A DNA stretch of 64,000 nt from an uncultured Bacilli bacterium (GCA_947623925.1 CANQID010000003.1:20788-84787); one strand, 5' to 3'. Positions 38,431 to 48,693 are shown, counted from the stretch's first letter. Notes: generated by a model not told the origin, from the sequence alone. Program-made: numbers and translations.

Positions 38431-39775
38431 TACTATTGCAGCAATCTCAACATCAACAGGAGGTGCAATATCAATAATAAGAGTAAGTGGTGAAGATGCT
38501 ATAAAAATTACAAATAAAATATTTTCAGGTAAAAATTTATTAGAAGTTAATAGTCATACAATTAACTATGGATATATTAAAGAAAACGACAAAATAATAG
38601 ATGAAGTTTTAGTTAGCGTTATGAAAGAACCAAATACATATACTAAAGAAAATATAATAGAAATTAATTGTCATGGTAGTATTGCATCAGTATCAAAAAT
38701 ATTAGAATTATTATTACAAAACGGATGTAGATTAGCAGAACCGGGAGAATTTACAAAAAGAGCCTTTTTAAATGGAAGATTAGATTTAATAGAGGCTGAA
38801 AGTGTAATGGATATAATAAATTCAAAAACAAATGAATCACTTGATTTATCAATAAGACAATTAACAGGTGAAGGAACTAAAATGATATCAAGTTTAAGAG
38901 AAAAAATATTATCGTTACTTGCTAATATAGAAGTTAAAATTGATTATCCAGAATATGAAGATATAGAAGATGTAACACATAAACAACTATTAAAAGATAT
39001 AGATAATATACAATTAGAAATGAATAAAATATTAGAAGAAAGTAAAAATGCAAAAATAATTAAAGATGGCATCACCACATCGATAATAGGAAAAACAAAT
39101 GTTGGTAAAAGTAGTATTTTAAATATGTTAATAGGAGAAGAAAAAGCAATTGTAACAAATATTGAAGGAACAACAAGAGATATAGTAGAAGGAAGCATAA
39201 ACATAGATGGAATAATATTAAACTTAATAGATACGGCAGGTATTAGAAAAACAGAAGATGTAGTTGAAAATATAGGCGTAAAAAAAAGTCTAGATGCTAT
39301 AGAAAAGTCAGAACTTATTTTACTAGTATTAGATAATAATAGAAAATTAGATGAAACAGAATATGAATTACTAGAAAAGTTAAAAAATAAAAATTATATT
39401 ATAATTATAAATAAAAATGACTTAAAATCAAATATAAATATAGAAAAACTAGATAAAGAAAAAATAGTTTATATAAGTGCTTTAAATAAAGAAGGATTAA
39501 CAGATTTAAAACAAAAAATAAAAGAAATATTTAATATAAATAAAATAAAGACAACAGATATGACATACTTAACAAGTTCAAGAAGCATTGCTCTTTTAAA
39601 AGAAGCAATAAATAAAATACCTCAAATAAAAGAAGCAATAAAAAATAATTTACCAATAGATATGATAGAAATAGATATAAAAGAAATTTGGAATATTTTA
39701 GGTAAAATAATAGGAGAAACATATGAAGATGAACTTATAAATAAATTATTTAGTCAATTTTGTTTAGGAAAATAA
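38423..39775 (+). CDS. mnmE: tRNA modification GTPase MnmE
   Basis: Works with MnmG to put cmnm5 on U34. 450 aa from the ATG at 38423, seven bases after TAGGTG. N-terminal folate domain (MNDTIAAISTSTGGAISIIR), G domain with GKTNVGKSS, DTAGIR and NKND, and the C-terminal FCLGK carrying the catalytic Cys. mnmG is nearby at 46.8 kb. Confidence 0.97.
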   Translation: MNDTIAAISTSTGGAISIIRVSGEDAIKITNKIFSGKNLLEVNSHTINYGYIKENDKIIDEVLVSVMKEPNTYTKENIIEINCHGSIASVSKILELLLQNGCRLAEPGEFTKRAFLNGRLDLIEAESVMDIINSKTNESLDLSIRQLTGEGTKMISSLREKILSLLANIEVKIDYPEYEDIEDVTHKQLLKDIDNIQLEMNKILEESKNAKIIKDGITTSIIGKTNVGKSSILNMLIGEEKAIVTNIEGTTRDIVEGSINIDGIILNLIDTAGIRKTEDVVENIGVKKSLDAIEKSELILLVLDNNRKLDETEYELLEKLKNKNYIIIINKNDLKSNINIEKLDKEKIVYISALNKEGLTDLKQKIKEIFNINKIKTTDMTYLTSSRSIALLKEAINKIPQIKEAIKNNLPIDMIEIDIKEIWNILGKIIGETYEDELINKLFSQFCLGK

Positions 39776-39807
39776 TAATATATTTCTAAATAAAAATTAT
39801 ATTTATA

Positions 39808-39830
39808 TAAGGAATTTTATTTCTTTTTTT
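39808..39830 (+). terminator. Weak terminator after mnmE
   Basis: AAGGAATTTTATTTC hairpin with imperfect arms followed by a long T run; related to the ychF and lgt terminators. Confidence 0.5.
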
Positions 39831-39874
39831 TTACTAAAATGGTACAATATAATTATGCAGAAAGTAGGTGTGAT

Positions 39875-40231
39875 ATGAAAGGATTTACTTTAGTAGAATT
39901 AATGATTGTCATAATATTACTTGGGTTAATTGCTCTAACAACAGTACCTGTTATTATTAGTAATATAAATGATTCAAAAGAAAAACTTTATAATGAACAA
40001 GTTATCTTGCTTGAAAACGCAACTAAAAGGTGGACTATTTATCACACAAATGAAGTAGAAAAAACTGAAGATTTTTCAAGATGCGTTACAATAGAAGAAT
40101 TAGAAAAAGAAAATTATATAGAAGATAAGAAAGTAATAAATCCAAAAACAAATGAATATATGAATGGTTGTGTAGAAATAAAATATGATCAAGAGTATAA
40201 TCAATTTACATATAAATATAAAGAAGCATAG
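39875..40231 (+). CDS. Orphan type IV pilin-like/pseudopilin protein
   Basis: 118 aa. The N-terminus MKGFTLVELMIVIILLGLIALT is a class III prepilin signal: cleavage after Gly3, Phe4 methylated, conserved Glu8. The C-terminal domain has two Cys (~68 and ~103) that could form a disulfide, as in ComGC-type or type II pseudopilins. No assembly ATPase, membrane platform or prepilin peptidase gene is near. With comK in the same window, a competence role is possible. I use the ATG at 39875, four bases after AGTAGGTG. It sits just before parA with a 13-base gap. Confidence 0.85.
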   Translation: MKGFTLVELMIVIILLGLIALTTVPVIISNINDSKEKLYNEQVILLENATKRWTIYHTNEVEKTEDFSRCVTIEELEKENYIEDKKVINPKTNEYMNGCVEIKYDQEYNQFTYKYKEA

Positions 40232-40244
40232 TAGGGTGATACAA

Positions 40245-41030
40245 ATGGGTAAAATTATAGCTTTAGTAAATCAAAAGGGGGGTGTTGGTAAAACAACATC
40301 TAGTATAAATTTAGCTGCATCTTTAGGTGCATTAAAAAGGAGAGTATTATTAGTAGATTTAGACCCACAAGGAAATACAACTACAGGCATAGGAATAGAT
40401 AAATCAACAATAAAAAAAAGTATATATGACTTATTACTTGACAATGCAGAATTATCAGAGGCCATAATAAAAACAAACTTTAAAAATCTATATGCAATAC
40501 CTGCTACTATAAATTTAGCAGGTGTAGATATTGAACTAATGGAAAAAAGTAGATTAGAGCCGGGATTTTCAAAAGGAGGACAATTAAAAAAATATTTAAG
40601 TGTTGCAAAAAATATGTTTGATTATATAATAATAGATTGTCCACCAAGTTTAGGAATTTTAACTACAAATGCACTTACTGCATCAGATTCAGTTATAATA
40701 CCTGTACAATGTGAATTTTTTGCACTCGAAGGAATAATGCAACTTATTAATACAATAATGCTTGCCCAAAAAAACTTAAATCCATCATTAGATATTGAAG
40801 GAGTTTTACTTACTATGTTAGACAATAGAACTAATTTAGGATTAGAAGTAGTAGAAGATATAAAAAGTTATTTTAAAGAAAGAGTTTATGATACAATAAT
40901 ACCTAGACTTGTTAGATTATCTGAAGCACCAAGCCATGGAAAACCAATAATTGCATATGATCCACATAGCAGAGGAACTGAAGCATATTTAAATTTAGCT
41001 AAAGAGGTGATTGAAAGAAATGGAAACTAA
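40245..41030 (+). CDS. parA: Chromosome partitioning ATPase ParA/Soj
   Basis: 261 aa. Deviant Walker A KGGVGKTTSS, Walker A' DLDPQGN and Walker B IIIDCPPSL. Binds DNA with ATP and is stimulated by ParB; also regulates DnaA in Bacillus. The ATG at 40245 follows AGGGTGAT; the track's longer start lies inside the pseudopilin. It overlaps parB by 11 bases. Confidence 0.97.
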   Translation: MGKIIALVNQKGGVGKTTSSINLAASLGALKRRVLLVDLDPQGNTTTGIGIDKSTIKKSIYDLLLDNAELSEAIIKTNFKNLYAIPATINLAGVDIELMEKSRLEPGFSKGGQLKKYLSVAKNMFDYIIIDCPPSLGILTTNALTASDSVIIPVQCEFFALEGIMQLINTIMLAQKNLNPSLDIEGVLLTMLDNRTNLGLEVVEDIKSYFKERVYDTIIPRLVRLSEAPSHGKPIIAYDPHSRGTEAYLNLAKEVIERNGN

Positions 41031-41898
41031 AAAAAGAGCACTTGGTAGAGGATTAGAAGAATTATTTAATAACGAAAATTTAGATTTGCAAAGTTTAGAA
41101 TCTAAAATATATGAAACTGCTAGTAATGAAGAAGTAATCGAAGTTCCTATAGAAGAATTAAGACCAAATCCATATCAACCAAGAAAAGTATTTAATGAAG
41201 AAGCATTAAAAGAATTAGCTGATTCTATAAAAGAACATGGTGTAATTCAACCAATAATCGTTAAAAGAAGTATAAAAGGCTATGAAATAATAGCAGGAGA
41301 AAGAAGATATAGAGCTTCTAAATTAGCAGGATTACAAAAGATACCTGCACTTATAAGAAATTTTACAGATAATCAAATGATGGAAATTGCACTATTAGAA
41401 AATTTACAAAGAGAAAATTTGAATGCAATAGAAGAAGCAATTGCTTATAAAAAAATGATTGAAAAACTTAATTTAACACAAGATGAATTATCAAAAAAAG
41501 TTGGAAAAAGTAGAAGTCATATAACAAATATAATTGGTTTATTAAGACTTCCAAAAGAAGTTCAACAAATGTTAGTTGATTCTAAAATAACAATGGGACA
41601 TGCAAGAGCACTAAGTAAATTAGAATCAGATGAAGAAATAATAAAGCTTGCTAATAAAATTATAAATGAAAAATTACCAGTAAGAAAAACAGAAGAAGAT
41701 TTAAGTTTGCAAAATTTAGAAAAGAAAATTAAAATAAATAGAGCCGCTTCAAAACTAAATGAATTTAAATATGTAGAAGACTTATTACGTGATAAATTAG
41801 ATACTAAAGTAAAAATAAAAGATAAAAAAATTGAAATATCATTTACGAATACAGCAGATTTAAATAGAATACTTGAAGTTTTAAATGTTAAGGAGTAA
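41020..41898 (+). CDS. parB: Chromosome partitioning protein ParB/Spo0J
   Basis: 292 aa. N-terminal KRALGRGLEELF ParA-activating motif, CTPase domain with NPYQPRK and GERRYRA, helix-turn-helix and dimerisation domain. Expected to load on the parS array at 26.3-26.5 kb and slide as a CTP clamp. Overlaps parA; GAGGTGA precedes the ATG at 41020. The second ParB-like gene at 49.5 kb is its Noc paralogue. Confidence 0.97.
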   Translation: METKKRALGRGLEELFNNENLDLQSLESKIYETASNEEVIEVPIEELRPNPYQPRKVFNEEALKELADSIKEHGVIQPIIVKRSIKGYEIIAGERRYRASKLAGLQKIPALIRNFTDNQMMEIALLENLQRENLNAIEEAIAYKKMIEKLNLTQDELSKKVGKSRSHITNIIGLLRLPKEVQQMLVDSKITMGHARALSKLESDEEIIKLANKIINEKLPVRKTEEDLSLQNLEKKIKINRAASKLNEFKYVEDLLRDKLDTKVKIKDKKIEISFTNTADLNRILEVLNVKE

Positions 41899-41901
41899 TG
41901 T

Positions 41902-42702
41902 ATGAAAATTCTTGAATTTGTATTAGTAAAAGAAGTTGTTTATCCTGTTTTAATTATTTTACTTTCAGCATTAATATATATAATTATAAAAAATTTTACG
42001 AAAAGATTATTTAGTGTTAAAGTAAAAAAAATAGACATAAAGAAAAAAAATACTGCTTGTAGTGTAATAATAAACCTTGAAAAATCTTTTATAATCATAG
42101 TAGCGTTTTTAATGATTTTAAGTGTATATGGAGTAGATACTATGGCTTTAGTAACTTCTTTAGGAATAGTTGGAGTAGTTGCAGGTTTGGCTGTACAAGA
42201 TACTTTAAAAGATTTTGTTTCTGGAATTTCTATAATCTTTGAAAATAAATTTTGTGTAGGTGACAATATAACAGTAAATGATTTTAGAGGAGATGTTATA
42301 GAACTTGGAATGAAAACAACTAAAATAAAATCATATACTGGTGAAGTTTTAATAATACCAAATCATTTAATAGATAAAGTTATTAATCACAGTATTGATA
42401 AATCATTAGCTATCGTAGATATTGGAGTTTCATATGAAGAAAATTTAGATAAAGTAGAAAATGTACTAGAGGAATTGTGCAAAAACTTGACAAAAGAGTT
42501 AAAATGTCTAAAAGGAGAAGTACAATTGCTTGGTATTAATGATTTAGCGTCATCTTCTATAAAATATAGAATAACTGCTGATACAGTTGCAATGGAAAAC
42601 TATAAAATAGAAAGAGAAATAAGAAAACAAATAAAAGTTGCTTTTGATAAAAATAAAATAAATATTCCATATGATCAGGTGGTAGTACATAATGAAAAAT
42701 GA
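41902..42702 (+). CDS. Small-conductance mechanosensitive channel, MscS family
   Basis: 266 aa with three membrane helices and the pore-lining helix LGIVGVVAGLAVQDTLKDFVSG, then the MscS beta domain (VGDNITVNDFRGDVIELG, VLIIPNHLI). Releases solutes on osmotic downshock. AAGGAG precedes the ATG. Followed by a DUF951 gene and ychF as in some Staphylococci and other Bacilli. Confidence 0.93.
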   Translation: MKILEFVLVKEVVYPVLIILLSALIYIIIKNFTKRLFSVKVKKIDIKKKNTACSVIINLEKSFIIIVAFLMILSVYGVDTMALVTSLGIVGVVAGLAVQDTLKDFVSGISIIFENKFCVGDNITVNDFRGDVIELGMKTTKIKSYTGEVLIIPNHLIDKVINHSIDKSLAIVDIGVSYEENLDKVENVLEELCKNLTKELKCLKGEVQLLGINDLASSSIKYRITADTVAMENYKIEREIRKQIKVAFDKNKINIPYDQVVVHNEK

Positions 42703-42877
42703 TTATAAATTAAATACAATAGTAGAAATGAAAAAACAGCATCCTTGTGGATCAAAAAATTTTGAAATTATAAGATTAGGAGCAGATATAAAAATAAAAT
42801 GCGTACAATGTGGTAGAATTATAATGCTACCTAGAATAGAGTTTAACAAGAAAATAAAAAAAATTGTTACCTATTAG
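42692..42877 (+). CDS. DUF951 zinc-binding-like protein
   Basis: 61 aa. Contains HPCGSKNFEI and KCVQCGRIIMLPR, the Cys pattern of the DUF951 family, which may bind zinc and nucleic acid. Overlaps the mscS end by 11 bases and lies next to ychF-type translation genes, its usual setting. Function unknown. Confidence 0.9.
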   Translation: MKNDYKLNTIVEMKKQHPCGSKNFEIIRLGADIKIKCVQCGRIIMLPRIEFNKKIKKIVTY

Positions 42878-42886
42878 GAGGTAAAT

Positions 42887-44392
42887 ATGAAAAAACACAA
42901 AGATAGAAAGAAAAAATATATAGGAACTATATCCATATTATTGATATTGATAATTTTTGTCATGATTCTAAGTTTGATTTTTAATAAATTAGGAATAAAT
43001 GGTCAAAAAACATCTATAAATAATGGATTATTAGAATCATCTCTAATTACAATAAATAATGCTTTTTCAATAGATGGAATAAAATTTATATTAGGAAATA
43101 TATTTTCAAATAGTAACATTTTAAAACCATTACTTATTCTTATTTTATCAGTTATGTGTACAAGCATACTAGAATCAAGTGGGATTTTAAATCATATTTT
43201 TTCTAGATTTGGAAAATTAAAAACACCAATAATTACATTTTTTACATCACTAATATCAATAGTATTTGTATTTTTTGGAGAATATAGCTATTTATTTCTT
43301 TTCCCATTTATAGGTGCTGTATATAAAGTAATGGGTAGGAACTCACTAGTTGGTATAATAACAGTGTTTTTATCAATAACATTTGGTTATGGATTTGGAA
43401 TATTTATGAATAATGACCAATATTCATTAGGACTTTTAACAGAACAAGCTGCGACACTAGATGTCGATCCATCATATAAATTCAATATTTTTTCAATGAA
43501 TTATATAATGGTTATTGGTACATTTTTACTTGCTTTTGTTTTAACATTTTTTATTGAAAAAACAATAATGTCAAAATATAAAAAATTAGAAAAAAGTGAA
43601 TCTGAATATAATTATTCAAAAATTGCATTAATAATATGTGGCATTATATTTATAATAGGAACTTTGTTAGTTATTGTATGTATATTACCAAGTAGTCCTT
43701 TATTAGATAATGCAAGTTCAAGTTATATGGCTAAATTATTTGGTGAACAGTCTGTAATCAAGGATGGTTTAATATATATAATTTTATTAATTTTTATTTT
43801 AATAGGAAGTATATATGGTAAAATAACTAAAAACTTTTCAAATGATGTAGAGGCAAACCTTGGAATTACTACTGGTTTTCAAGATTTAGGATTTACATTT
43901 GCAGTTATATTTTTTGTAACACAATTAATTTCTATATTAGATTATACAAATATAGGTGCTGTTCTTGTAACAGGTTTAACTAATTTAATAAGTGTTGTTG
44001 ATTTTTCTGGTTTATTTTTAATTATTTCTTTTATATTAATAACAATTATTATGACAATAGTAGTACCTGACTTACTAGATAAATGGACATTAATGTCACC
44101 TATTATAGTTCCATTATTTATGAGAGCAAACATTACTCCAGAATTTTGTCAATTTTTGTATGTAATTTCAAATTCATTTGCAAGATGTGTAACTCCGATA
44201 TTTATGTATCTTTTAATAATGATGGGATTTATGCAAAAATATAATACTGAATGTCATGAAATTACAATATTAGGTACTTTAAAAATTATGATGCCAACTA
44301 TTTTATGGGTAATTGGAATTATAATAGTATTTGTATTATTATGGTATATTTCAGGATTACCTGTTGGAATAAGCGGATATCCAACTTTATAG
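42887..44392 (+). CDS. AbgT-family transporter
   Basis: 501 aa with about 11-12 membrane helices. Family pattern: an early helix and extracellular loop, LGLLTEQAATLDVDPSYKFN, the late motif DLLDKWTLMSPIIVPLF and a C-terminal SNSFARCVTPI. AbgT proteins carry p-aminobenzoyl-glutamate or export sulfonamides. Its placement between DUF951 and ychF is not standard in Bacillus. AGGAGGT precedes the ATG. Substrate cannot be assigned. Confidence 0.82.
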   Translation: MKKHKDRKKKYIGTISILLILIIFVMILSLIFNKLGINGQKTSINNGLLESSLITINNAFSIDGIKFILGNIFSNSNILKPLLILILSVMCTSILESSGILNHIFSRFGKLKTPIITFFTSLISIVFVFFGEYSYLFLFPFIGAVYKVMGRNSLVGIITVFLSITFGYGFGIFMNNDQYSLGLLTEQAATLDVDPSYKFNIFSMNYIMVIGTFLLAFVLTFFIEKTIMSKYKKLEKSESEYNYSKIALIICGIIFIIGTLLVIVCILPSSPLLDNASSSYMAKLFGEQSVIKDGLIYIILLIFILIGSIYGKITKNFSNDVEANLGITTGFQDLGFTFAVIFFVTQLISILDYTNIGAVLVTGLTNLISVVDFSGLFLIISFILITIIMTIVVPDLLDKWTLMSPIIVPLFMRANITPEFCQFLYVISNSFARCVTPIFMYLLIMMGFMQKYNTECHEITILGTLKIMMPTILWVIGIIIVFVLLWYISGLPVGISGYPTL

Positions 44393-44407
44393 ATAGGGGG
44401 GAATATT

Positions 44408-45505
44408 ATGAGTTTGACAGCAGGAATAGTAGGTTTACCTAATGTAGGTAAATCGACTTTATTTAATGCAATAACAAAAAAAAATATATTAGCTGCAAAT
44501 TATCCTTTTGCAACTATAGATCCAAATGTTGGAGTAGTAACTGTACCAGATAAAAGATTAGAATTTTTGGAAAATTTATATTTACCACAAAATTTAGTGC
44601 CAACTTCATTTGAATTTACCGATATAGCAGGTTTAGTAAAAGGAGCCTCAAAAGGAGAAGGATTAGGTAATAAGTTTTTATCACATATAAGAGAAGTAGA
44701 TGCAATAGTTGAAGTTGTAAGATGTTTTGATGACAAAAATATAATACATGTAGAATCAAGTGTAGATCCTATAAGAGATATAGAAATAATAAATGTTGAA
44801 TTATTACTTGCAGATTTAGAAGTAATAGATAATAGAATAAATAAAATAGGTAAAAAAGCAATTCTTTCTAATGATAAATCAGTAAAAAAAGAGGCAGAAA
44901 TTTTAAATAAAATAAAACAAGCTTTAGAACAAAATATACCTATTAGAAAATTGGAATTTGATGAAGATGAATATAAATTAATAAAAAACTTCAATTTAAT
45001 AACTGCAAAACCTATAATATATATGGCAAATGTATCAGAAGAAGACATACAAAATGGAAATAATTATGTAGAACAAGTTAAAAGATATGCACAAAATGAA
45101 GGTTCAGAAGTAGTAGTAGTATGCGCAAAAATAGAGTCAGAATTAAGCGAACTTAATGATGATGATAAAAAAGAATTTTTAAATGAATTAGGCATATCGG
45201 ATAGTGGATTAGATAAACTTATAAAAGCAACTTATAATTTATTAGGACTTGCTACATTTTTTACTTCTGGTAGTGATGAAGTGAGAGCTTGGACATTTAA
45301 AAAAGGAATGAAAGCACCTGAATGTGCAGGTATAATTCATACAGATTTTCAAAGAGGCTTTATTAAGGCAGAAGTAATGAGTTTTGATGATTTAGAAAAA
45401 TATGGAAATGAAAAGGCTGTTAAAGAAGCAGGAAAACTTAGGCTAGAAGGCAAAGAATATTTAATGCAAGATGGAGATATTTGTTTATTTAGATTTAATG
45501 TTTAA
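44408..45505 (+). CDS. ychF: Ribosome-binding ATPase YchF/Ola1
   Basis: 365 aa. Obg-like NTPase with GLPNVGKST, DIAGLVKGASKGEGLGN and an NxxE-type G4 (ANVSEED), indicating ATP preference, plus the C-terminal TGS domain (VRAWTFKKGMKAPECAG...). AGGGGGG precedes the ATG. Preceding rpsF-ssb-rpsR is the usual Bacilli order. Confidence 0.97.
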   Translation: MSLTAGIVGLPNVGKSTLFNAITKKNILAANYPFATIDPNVGVVTVPDKRLEFLENLYLPQNLVPTSFEFTDIAGLVKGASKGEGLGNKFLSHIREVDAIVEVVRCFDDKNIIHVESSVDPIRDIEIINVELLLADLEVIDNRINKIGKKAILSNDKSVKKEAEILNKIKQALEQNIPIRKLEFDEDEYKLIKNFNLITAKPIIYMANVSEEDIQNGNNYVEQVKRYAQNEGSEVVVVCAKIESELSELNDDDKKEFLNELGISDSGLDKLIKATYNLLGLATFFTSGSDEVRAWTFKKGMKAPECAGIIHTDFQRGFIKAEVMSFDDLEKYGNEKAVKEAGKLRLEGKEYLMQDGDICLFRFNV

Positions 45506-45529
45506 ATTATATAAAATTTTTATAAATTT

Positions 45530-45550
45530 AAGGAATTTTATTTCCTTTTT
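45530..45550 (+). terminator. ychF terminator
   Basis: AAGGAA/TTCCTT hairpin with T-rich tail. Confidence 0.7.
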
Positions 45551-45623
45551 ATTTTAAATTAATTTATATAAAAACATAATATTATGAATTTAAAAAAAAA
45601 TATTGAATAAATTTAAAATAAGG

Positions 45624-45652
45624 TTTACAAAATTAAAATCTTTTGTTATAAT
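45624..45652 (+). promoter_or_regulatory. Promoter of rpsF-ssb-rpsR
   Basis: TTTACA and TATAAT with 17-base spacing and an extended -10 TGT; about 70 bases upstream of rpsF. Confidence 0.82.
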
Positions 45653-45659
45653 CTACATC

Positions 45660-45720
45660 GAGTATTAATTTACTCCTTGCTCATTTTATATGGGCCAATA
45701 GACCATAAGGAGGTGGGAAA
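45660..45720 (+). promoter_or_regulatory. rpsF 5' leader with hairpins
   Basis: GAGTATTAATTTACTC and TATGGGCCAATAGACCATA can form two hairpins right before AAGGAGGTG. A feedback site for the S6:S18 complex is known upstream of rpsF in many bacteria; I do not see its CCG-bulge signature clearly, so this is only a candidate. Confidence 0.4.
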
Positions 45721-46011
45721 ATGAAAAACTATGAAATTATGTTTATCGTTCGTCCTACACTATCAGAAGATGAAATAAAAAAAGTTGCTTCTTCTTTTGA
45801 AAAAGTGTTAAAGGATAATGGTGCAACAGATATAAAAGTTGATTCTATGGGACAAAGAGAATTAGCTTATGAAATTAAAGATTTCAAGAGTGGATATTAC
45901 TATGTAATGACTTGCTCATCAAGCGATGATAAAGCTATAAAAGAATTTGATCGTTTAGCTTTAATAAGTAATGATATAGTACGTCATTTAATAACTAAAC
46001 TTGAGAAATAA
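45721..46011 (+). CDS. rpsF: 30S ribosomal protein S6
   Basis: 96 aa. MKNYEIMFIVRPTLSEDEIK and REL-AYEIKDFKSGYYY are typical. Binds with S18 to the 30S platform. First gene of rpsF-ssb-rpsR; AAGGAGGTG precedes the ATG. Confidence 0.97.
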   Translation: MKNYEIMFIVRPTLSEDEIKKVASSFEKVLKDNGATDIKVDSMGQRELAYEIKDFKSGYYYVMTCSSSDDKAIKEFDRLALISNDIVRHLITKLEK

Positions 46012-46026
46012 GAAAGAGGTAAATAA

Positions 46027-46479
46027 ATGAATCGTGTAATGTTGATTGGTAGATTAACTGCAAAACCTGAATTGAGATATACGGGATCAAATTTACCATT
46101 TGCTCGTTTTTCAGTAGCAGTAAATAGAACATTTAATAATGCTCAAGGAGAAAGACAAACTGACTTTATAAATGTGATCGTTTGGAGAAAACAAGCAGAG
46201 AATGTATGCAATTTTTTAAATAAAGGAAGTTTAGTATCTGTTGAGGGAAGATTACAAACAGGAAGTTATGATGATAAAGATGGAAACAAAAGATATACTA
46301 TGGATGTAGTTGCTGATTCAGTTCAATTTTTAGAAAGTAAAGCACAATCTCAAAGTAGAATACAGAATCAAGATGTAACACCATATGATTATCAAGAAGC
46401 TCCAACAGTTGATGTTGATAGTGATCCATTTGCTGATTTTGGAGATAGTGTTTCTATTGATGAAAACTTCTTAGATTAA
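46027..46479 (+). CDS. ssb: Single-stranded DNA-binding protein
   Basis: 150 aa. OB fold [19 protein letters not shown]... with [22 protein letters not shown]. The protein-interaction tip ends in SIDENFLD, where the usual Bacillota tail is DDDLPF or DDDIPF; the terminal Pro-Phe is lost. Lies between rpsF and rpsR as in Bacillus. Confidence 0.96.
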   Translation: MNRVMLIGRLTAKPELRYTGSNLPFARFSVAVNRTFNNAQGERQTDFINVIVWRKQAENVCNFLNKGSLVSVEGRLQTGSYDDKDGNKRYTMDVVADSVQFLESKAQSQSRIQNQDVTPYDYQEAPTVDVDSDPFADFGDSVSIDENFLD

Positions 46480-46493
46480 AGGAGGAAAATAAA

Positions 46494-46712
46494 ATGGCTG
46501 AATTTTATAGAAAAAAGAAAAAAATATGTCAAATGTGTGCTGGAAAAGACGTTGATTATAAAGATGTTGATATAGTAAAAAAATATGTAAGTAACGATAA
46601 AGGAAAAATTTTACCAAGACGTATGACAGGCGCATGTGCTAAACATCAAAGACATATAGCAGGTGAAATTAAAAAAGCACGCTTTATGGCTTTATTACCT
46701 TTTGTTAAATAA
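46494..46712 (+). CDS. rpsR: 30S ribosomal protein S18
   Basis: 72 aa. Core [23 protein letters not shown] is S18. Two N-terminal Cys (CQMCAGK) suggest the zinc-binding C+ form. Partner of S6. AAAGGAGG precedes the ATG. Confidence 0.97.
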   Translation: MAEFYRKKKKICQMCAGKDVDYKDVDIVKKYVSNDKGKILPRRMTGACAKHQRHIAGEIKKARFMALLPFVK

Positions 46713-46737
46713 TCACATTTTAATGTGATTTTTTTAA
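46711..46737 (+). terminator. Terminator of rpsF-ssb-rpsR
   Basis: AATCACATT/AATGTGATT hairpin followed by seven T. Confidence 0.88.
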
Positions 46738-46815
46738 TGTATATATTAAGTATTTCTATTTTATTTTTTTTTAATATATGTTAGAATATGATACGTAAAA
46801 GAAAGCAGTGGTAAT

Positions 46816-48693
46816 ATGAATGAGAACTATGAAATAATAGTAGTTGGTGGAGGTCATGCAGGGTGTGAAGCCTCACTTGCCTCATCACGTTTAGGACATA
46901 ATACTTTATTAATAACTGGAAATAAAAAGAATATAGCAGATATGCCATGTAATCCATCTATAGGTGGTAGTGCAAAGGGAATAGTAGTAAGAGAAATAGA
47001 TGCACTTGGTGGAGAAATGGGGAGAAATGCAGATAAAGGGTTACTTCAAATAAAAATGTTAAATAGTGCAAAAGGACCTGCTGTACAAGCATTGCGTGCT
47101 CAAGCAGATAAAATTACATATCCAAAAGAAATGTTAAAAACACTTGAAAACCAAAAAAATCTTCAAATTTTAGAAGCAATGGTGGAGGATTTAATAATAG
47201 AAAATAATAAAGTAAAGGGAGTAGTTTTATCGGATGGTAAAAAAATATATTCAAATTCAGTTATATTAACAACAGGAACATATTTAAAATCTGATATTTT
47301 AGTTGGAGATACAAGACATAGAGAAGGTCCTCATGGGGAAAAACCAAGTAATCATTTAAGTGATAATTTAAAAAAATATGGATTTAAAATTATAAGATTA
47401 AAAACAGGAACACCACAAAGAATAGATAAAAATACAATAGATTTTAGTAAAACAAAAAGAGAAGATGGAGATAATAAAATATTAACATTTAGTTTTGATA
47501 ATAAATATTACTATGATGTAAATAATCAACAACCTTGCTACTTAATATATACCACAGAAAAAACACATGAAATAATAAGAAATAATTTAAACAAATCAAG
47601 TATGTATGGGGGTTTATCTGATATAAAGGGAATAGGTCCAAGATATTGCCCTTCAATAGAAGACAAAATTGTAAGATTTAGTGATAAAGAAAGACATCAA
47701 CTATTTTTAGAACCAGAAAGCATTTACTACGATGATATATATATACAAGGATTTTCAACAAGTATGCCACATGATATACAAGAACAAATGGTACATAGTT
47801 TACCCGGATTAGAACACGCAAAAATATTAAAATATGCTTATGCAATAGAATATGATGCCATATATCCAACCCAATTAAAACAAACATTAGAAACAAAAAT
47901 AATAGAAAATTTATATACAGCTGGCCAAATAAATGGAACAAGTGGTTATGAAGAAGCAGCATGTCAAGGTTTAATTGCAGGTATCAATGCATCTTTAAAA
48001 CTCCAAAATAGAGAACCATTAATATTAAAAAGGAATGAAGCATATATAGGTGTATTAATAGATGATTTAGTTACTAAAGGGGTGAGAGACCCATATAGAC
48101 TTTTAACTTCAAGAGCAGAATATAGATTATTATTAAGAAGTGATAATGCAGATTTAAGGTTAATGGAAAAAGGTTATAATATTGGTTTAGTACAACAAGA
48201 AAAATATGATAAACTATTATTAAAAAAACAAAATATAAAAAAATTAATAGATTTATTAAAAGATACAAAAATAACTCCTAAAAAAGAAATAAATGAATAT
48301 TTAAAAAAATACACTACACAATTGAAAGATGGAATATCTCTTTATAATTTGCTAAAAAGACCAGAAATAACTATGAATCAGATTAATCATTTTATAGATT
48401 TAAAGTTTGATGATGAAGTCATAGAACAAGTAGAAATAAGTATAAAGTATGAGGGATACATAGAAAAATCCAATAAAGAAGCAGAAAAAATGGTAGATTT
48501 AGAAAATAAGAGAATACCTGAAAATATTAATTACGATTTAATACATAATTTAGCAAGTGAAGCAAAACAAAAACTAAAAGAAGTAAAACCAACTTCAATA
48601 GGTCAAGCATTAAGAATTAGTGGGGTAAATCCTGCTGATATTTCAATATTAATGATTTATTTAAAAAAGGAATATAATTATGGAAATAAATGA
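46816..48693 (+). CDS. mnmG: tRNA uridine-5-carboxymethylaminomethyl modification enzyme MnmG
   Basis: 625 aa FAD protein, partner of MnmE at U34. Dinucleotide motif [34 protein letters not shown], and the second nucleotide-binding [27 protein letters not shown] precedes the ATG. Overlaps rsmG by 14 bases. Confidence 0.97.
   Translation: MNENYEIIVVGGGHAGCEASLASSRLGHNTLLITGNKKNIADMPCNPSIGGSAKGIVVREIDALGGEMGRNADKGLLQIKMLNSAKGPAVQALRAQADKITYPKEMLKTLENQKNLQILEAMVEDLIIENNKVKGVVLSDGKKIYSNSVILTTGTYLKSDILVGDTRHREGPHGEKPSNHLSDNLKKYGFKIIRLKTGTPQRIDKNTIDFSKTKREDGDNKILTFSFDNKYYYDVNNQQPCYLIYTTEKTHEIIRNNLNKSSMYGGLSDIKGIGPRYCPSIEDKIVRFSDKERHQLFLEPESIYYDDIYIQGFSTSMPHDIQEQMVHSLPGLEHAKILKYAYAIEYDAIYPTQLKQTLETKIIENLYTAGQINGTSGYEEAACQGLIAGINASLKLQNREPLILKRNEAYIGVLIDDLVTKGVRDPYRLLTSRAEYRLLLRSDNADLRLMEKGYNIGLVQQEKYDKLLLKKQNIKKLIDLLKDTKITPKKEINEYLKKYTTQLKDGISLYNLLKRPEITMNQINHFIDLKFDDEVIEQVEISIKYEGYIEKSNKEAEKMVDLENKRIPENINYDLIHNLASEAKQKLKEVKPTSIGQALRISGVNPADISILMIYLKKEYNYGNK

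Noticed and set aside
47678-47962. 94-aa Leu/His-rich minus-strand ORF
   Set aside because: Antisense shadow of mnmG with composition typical of reversed AT-rich coding sequence.
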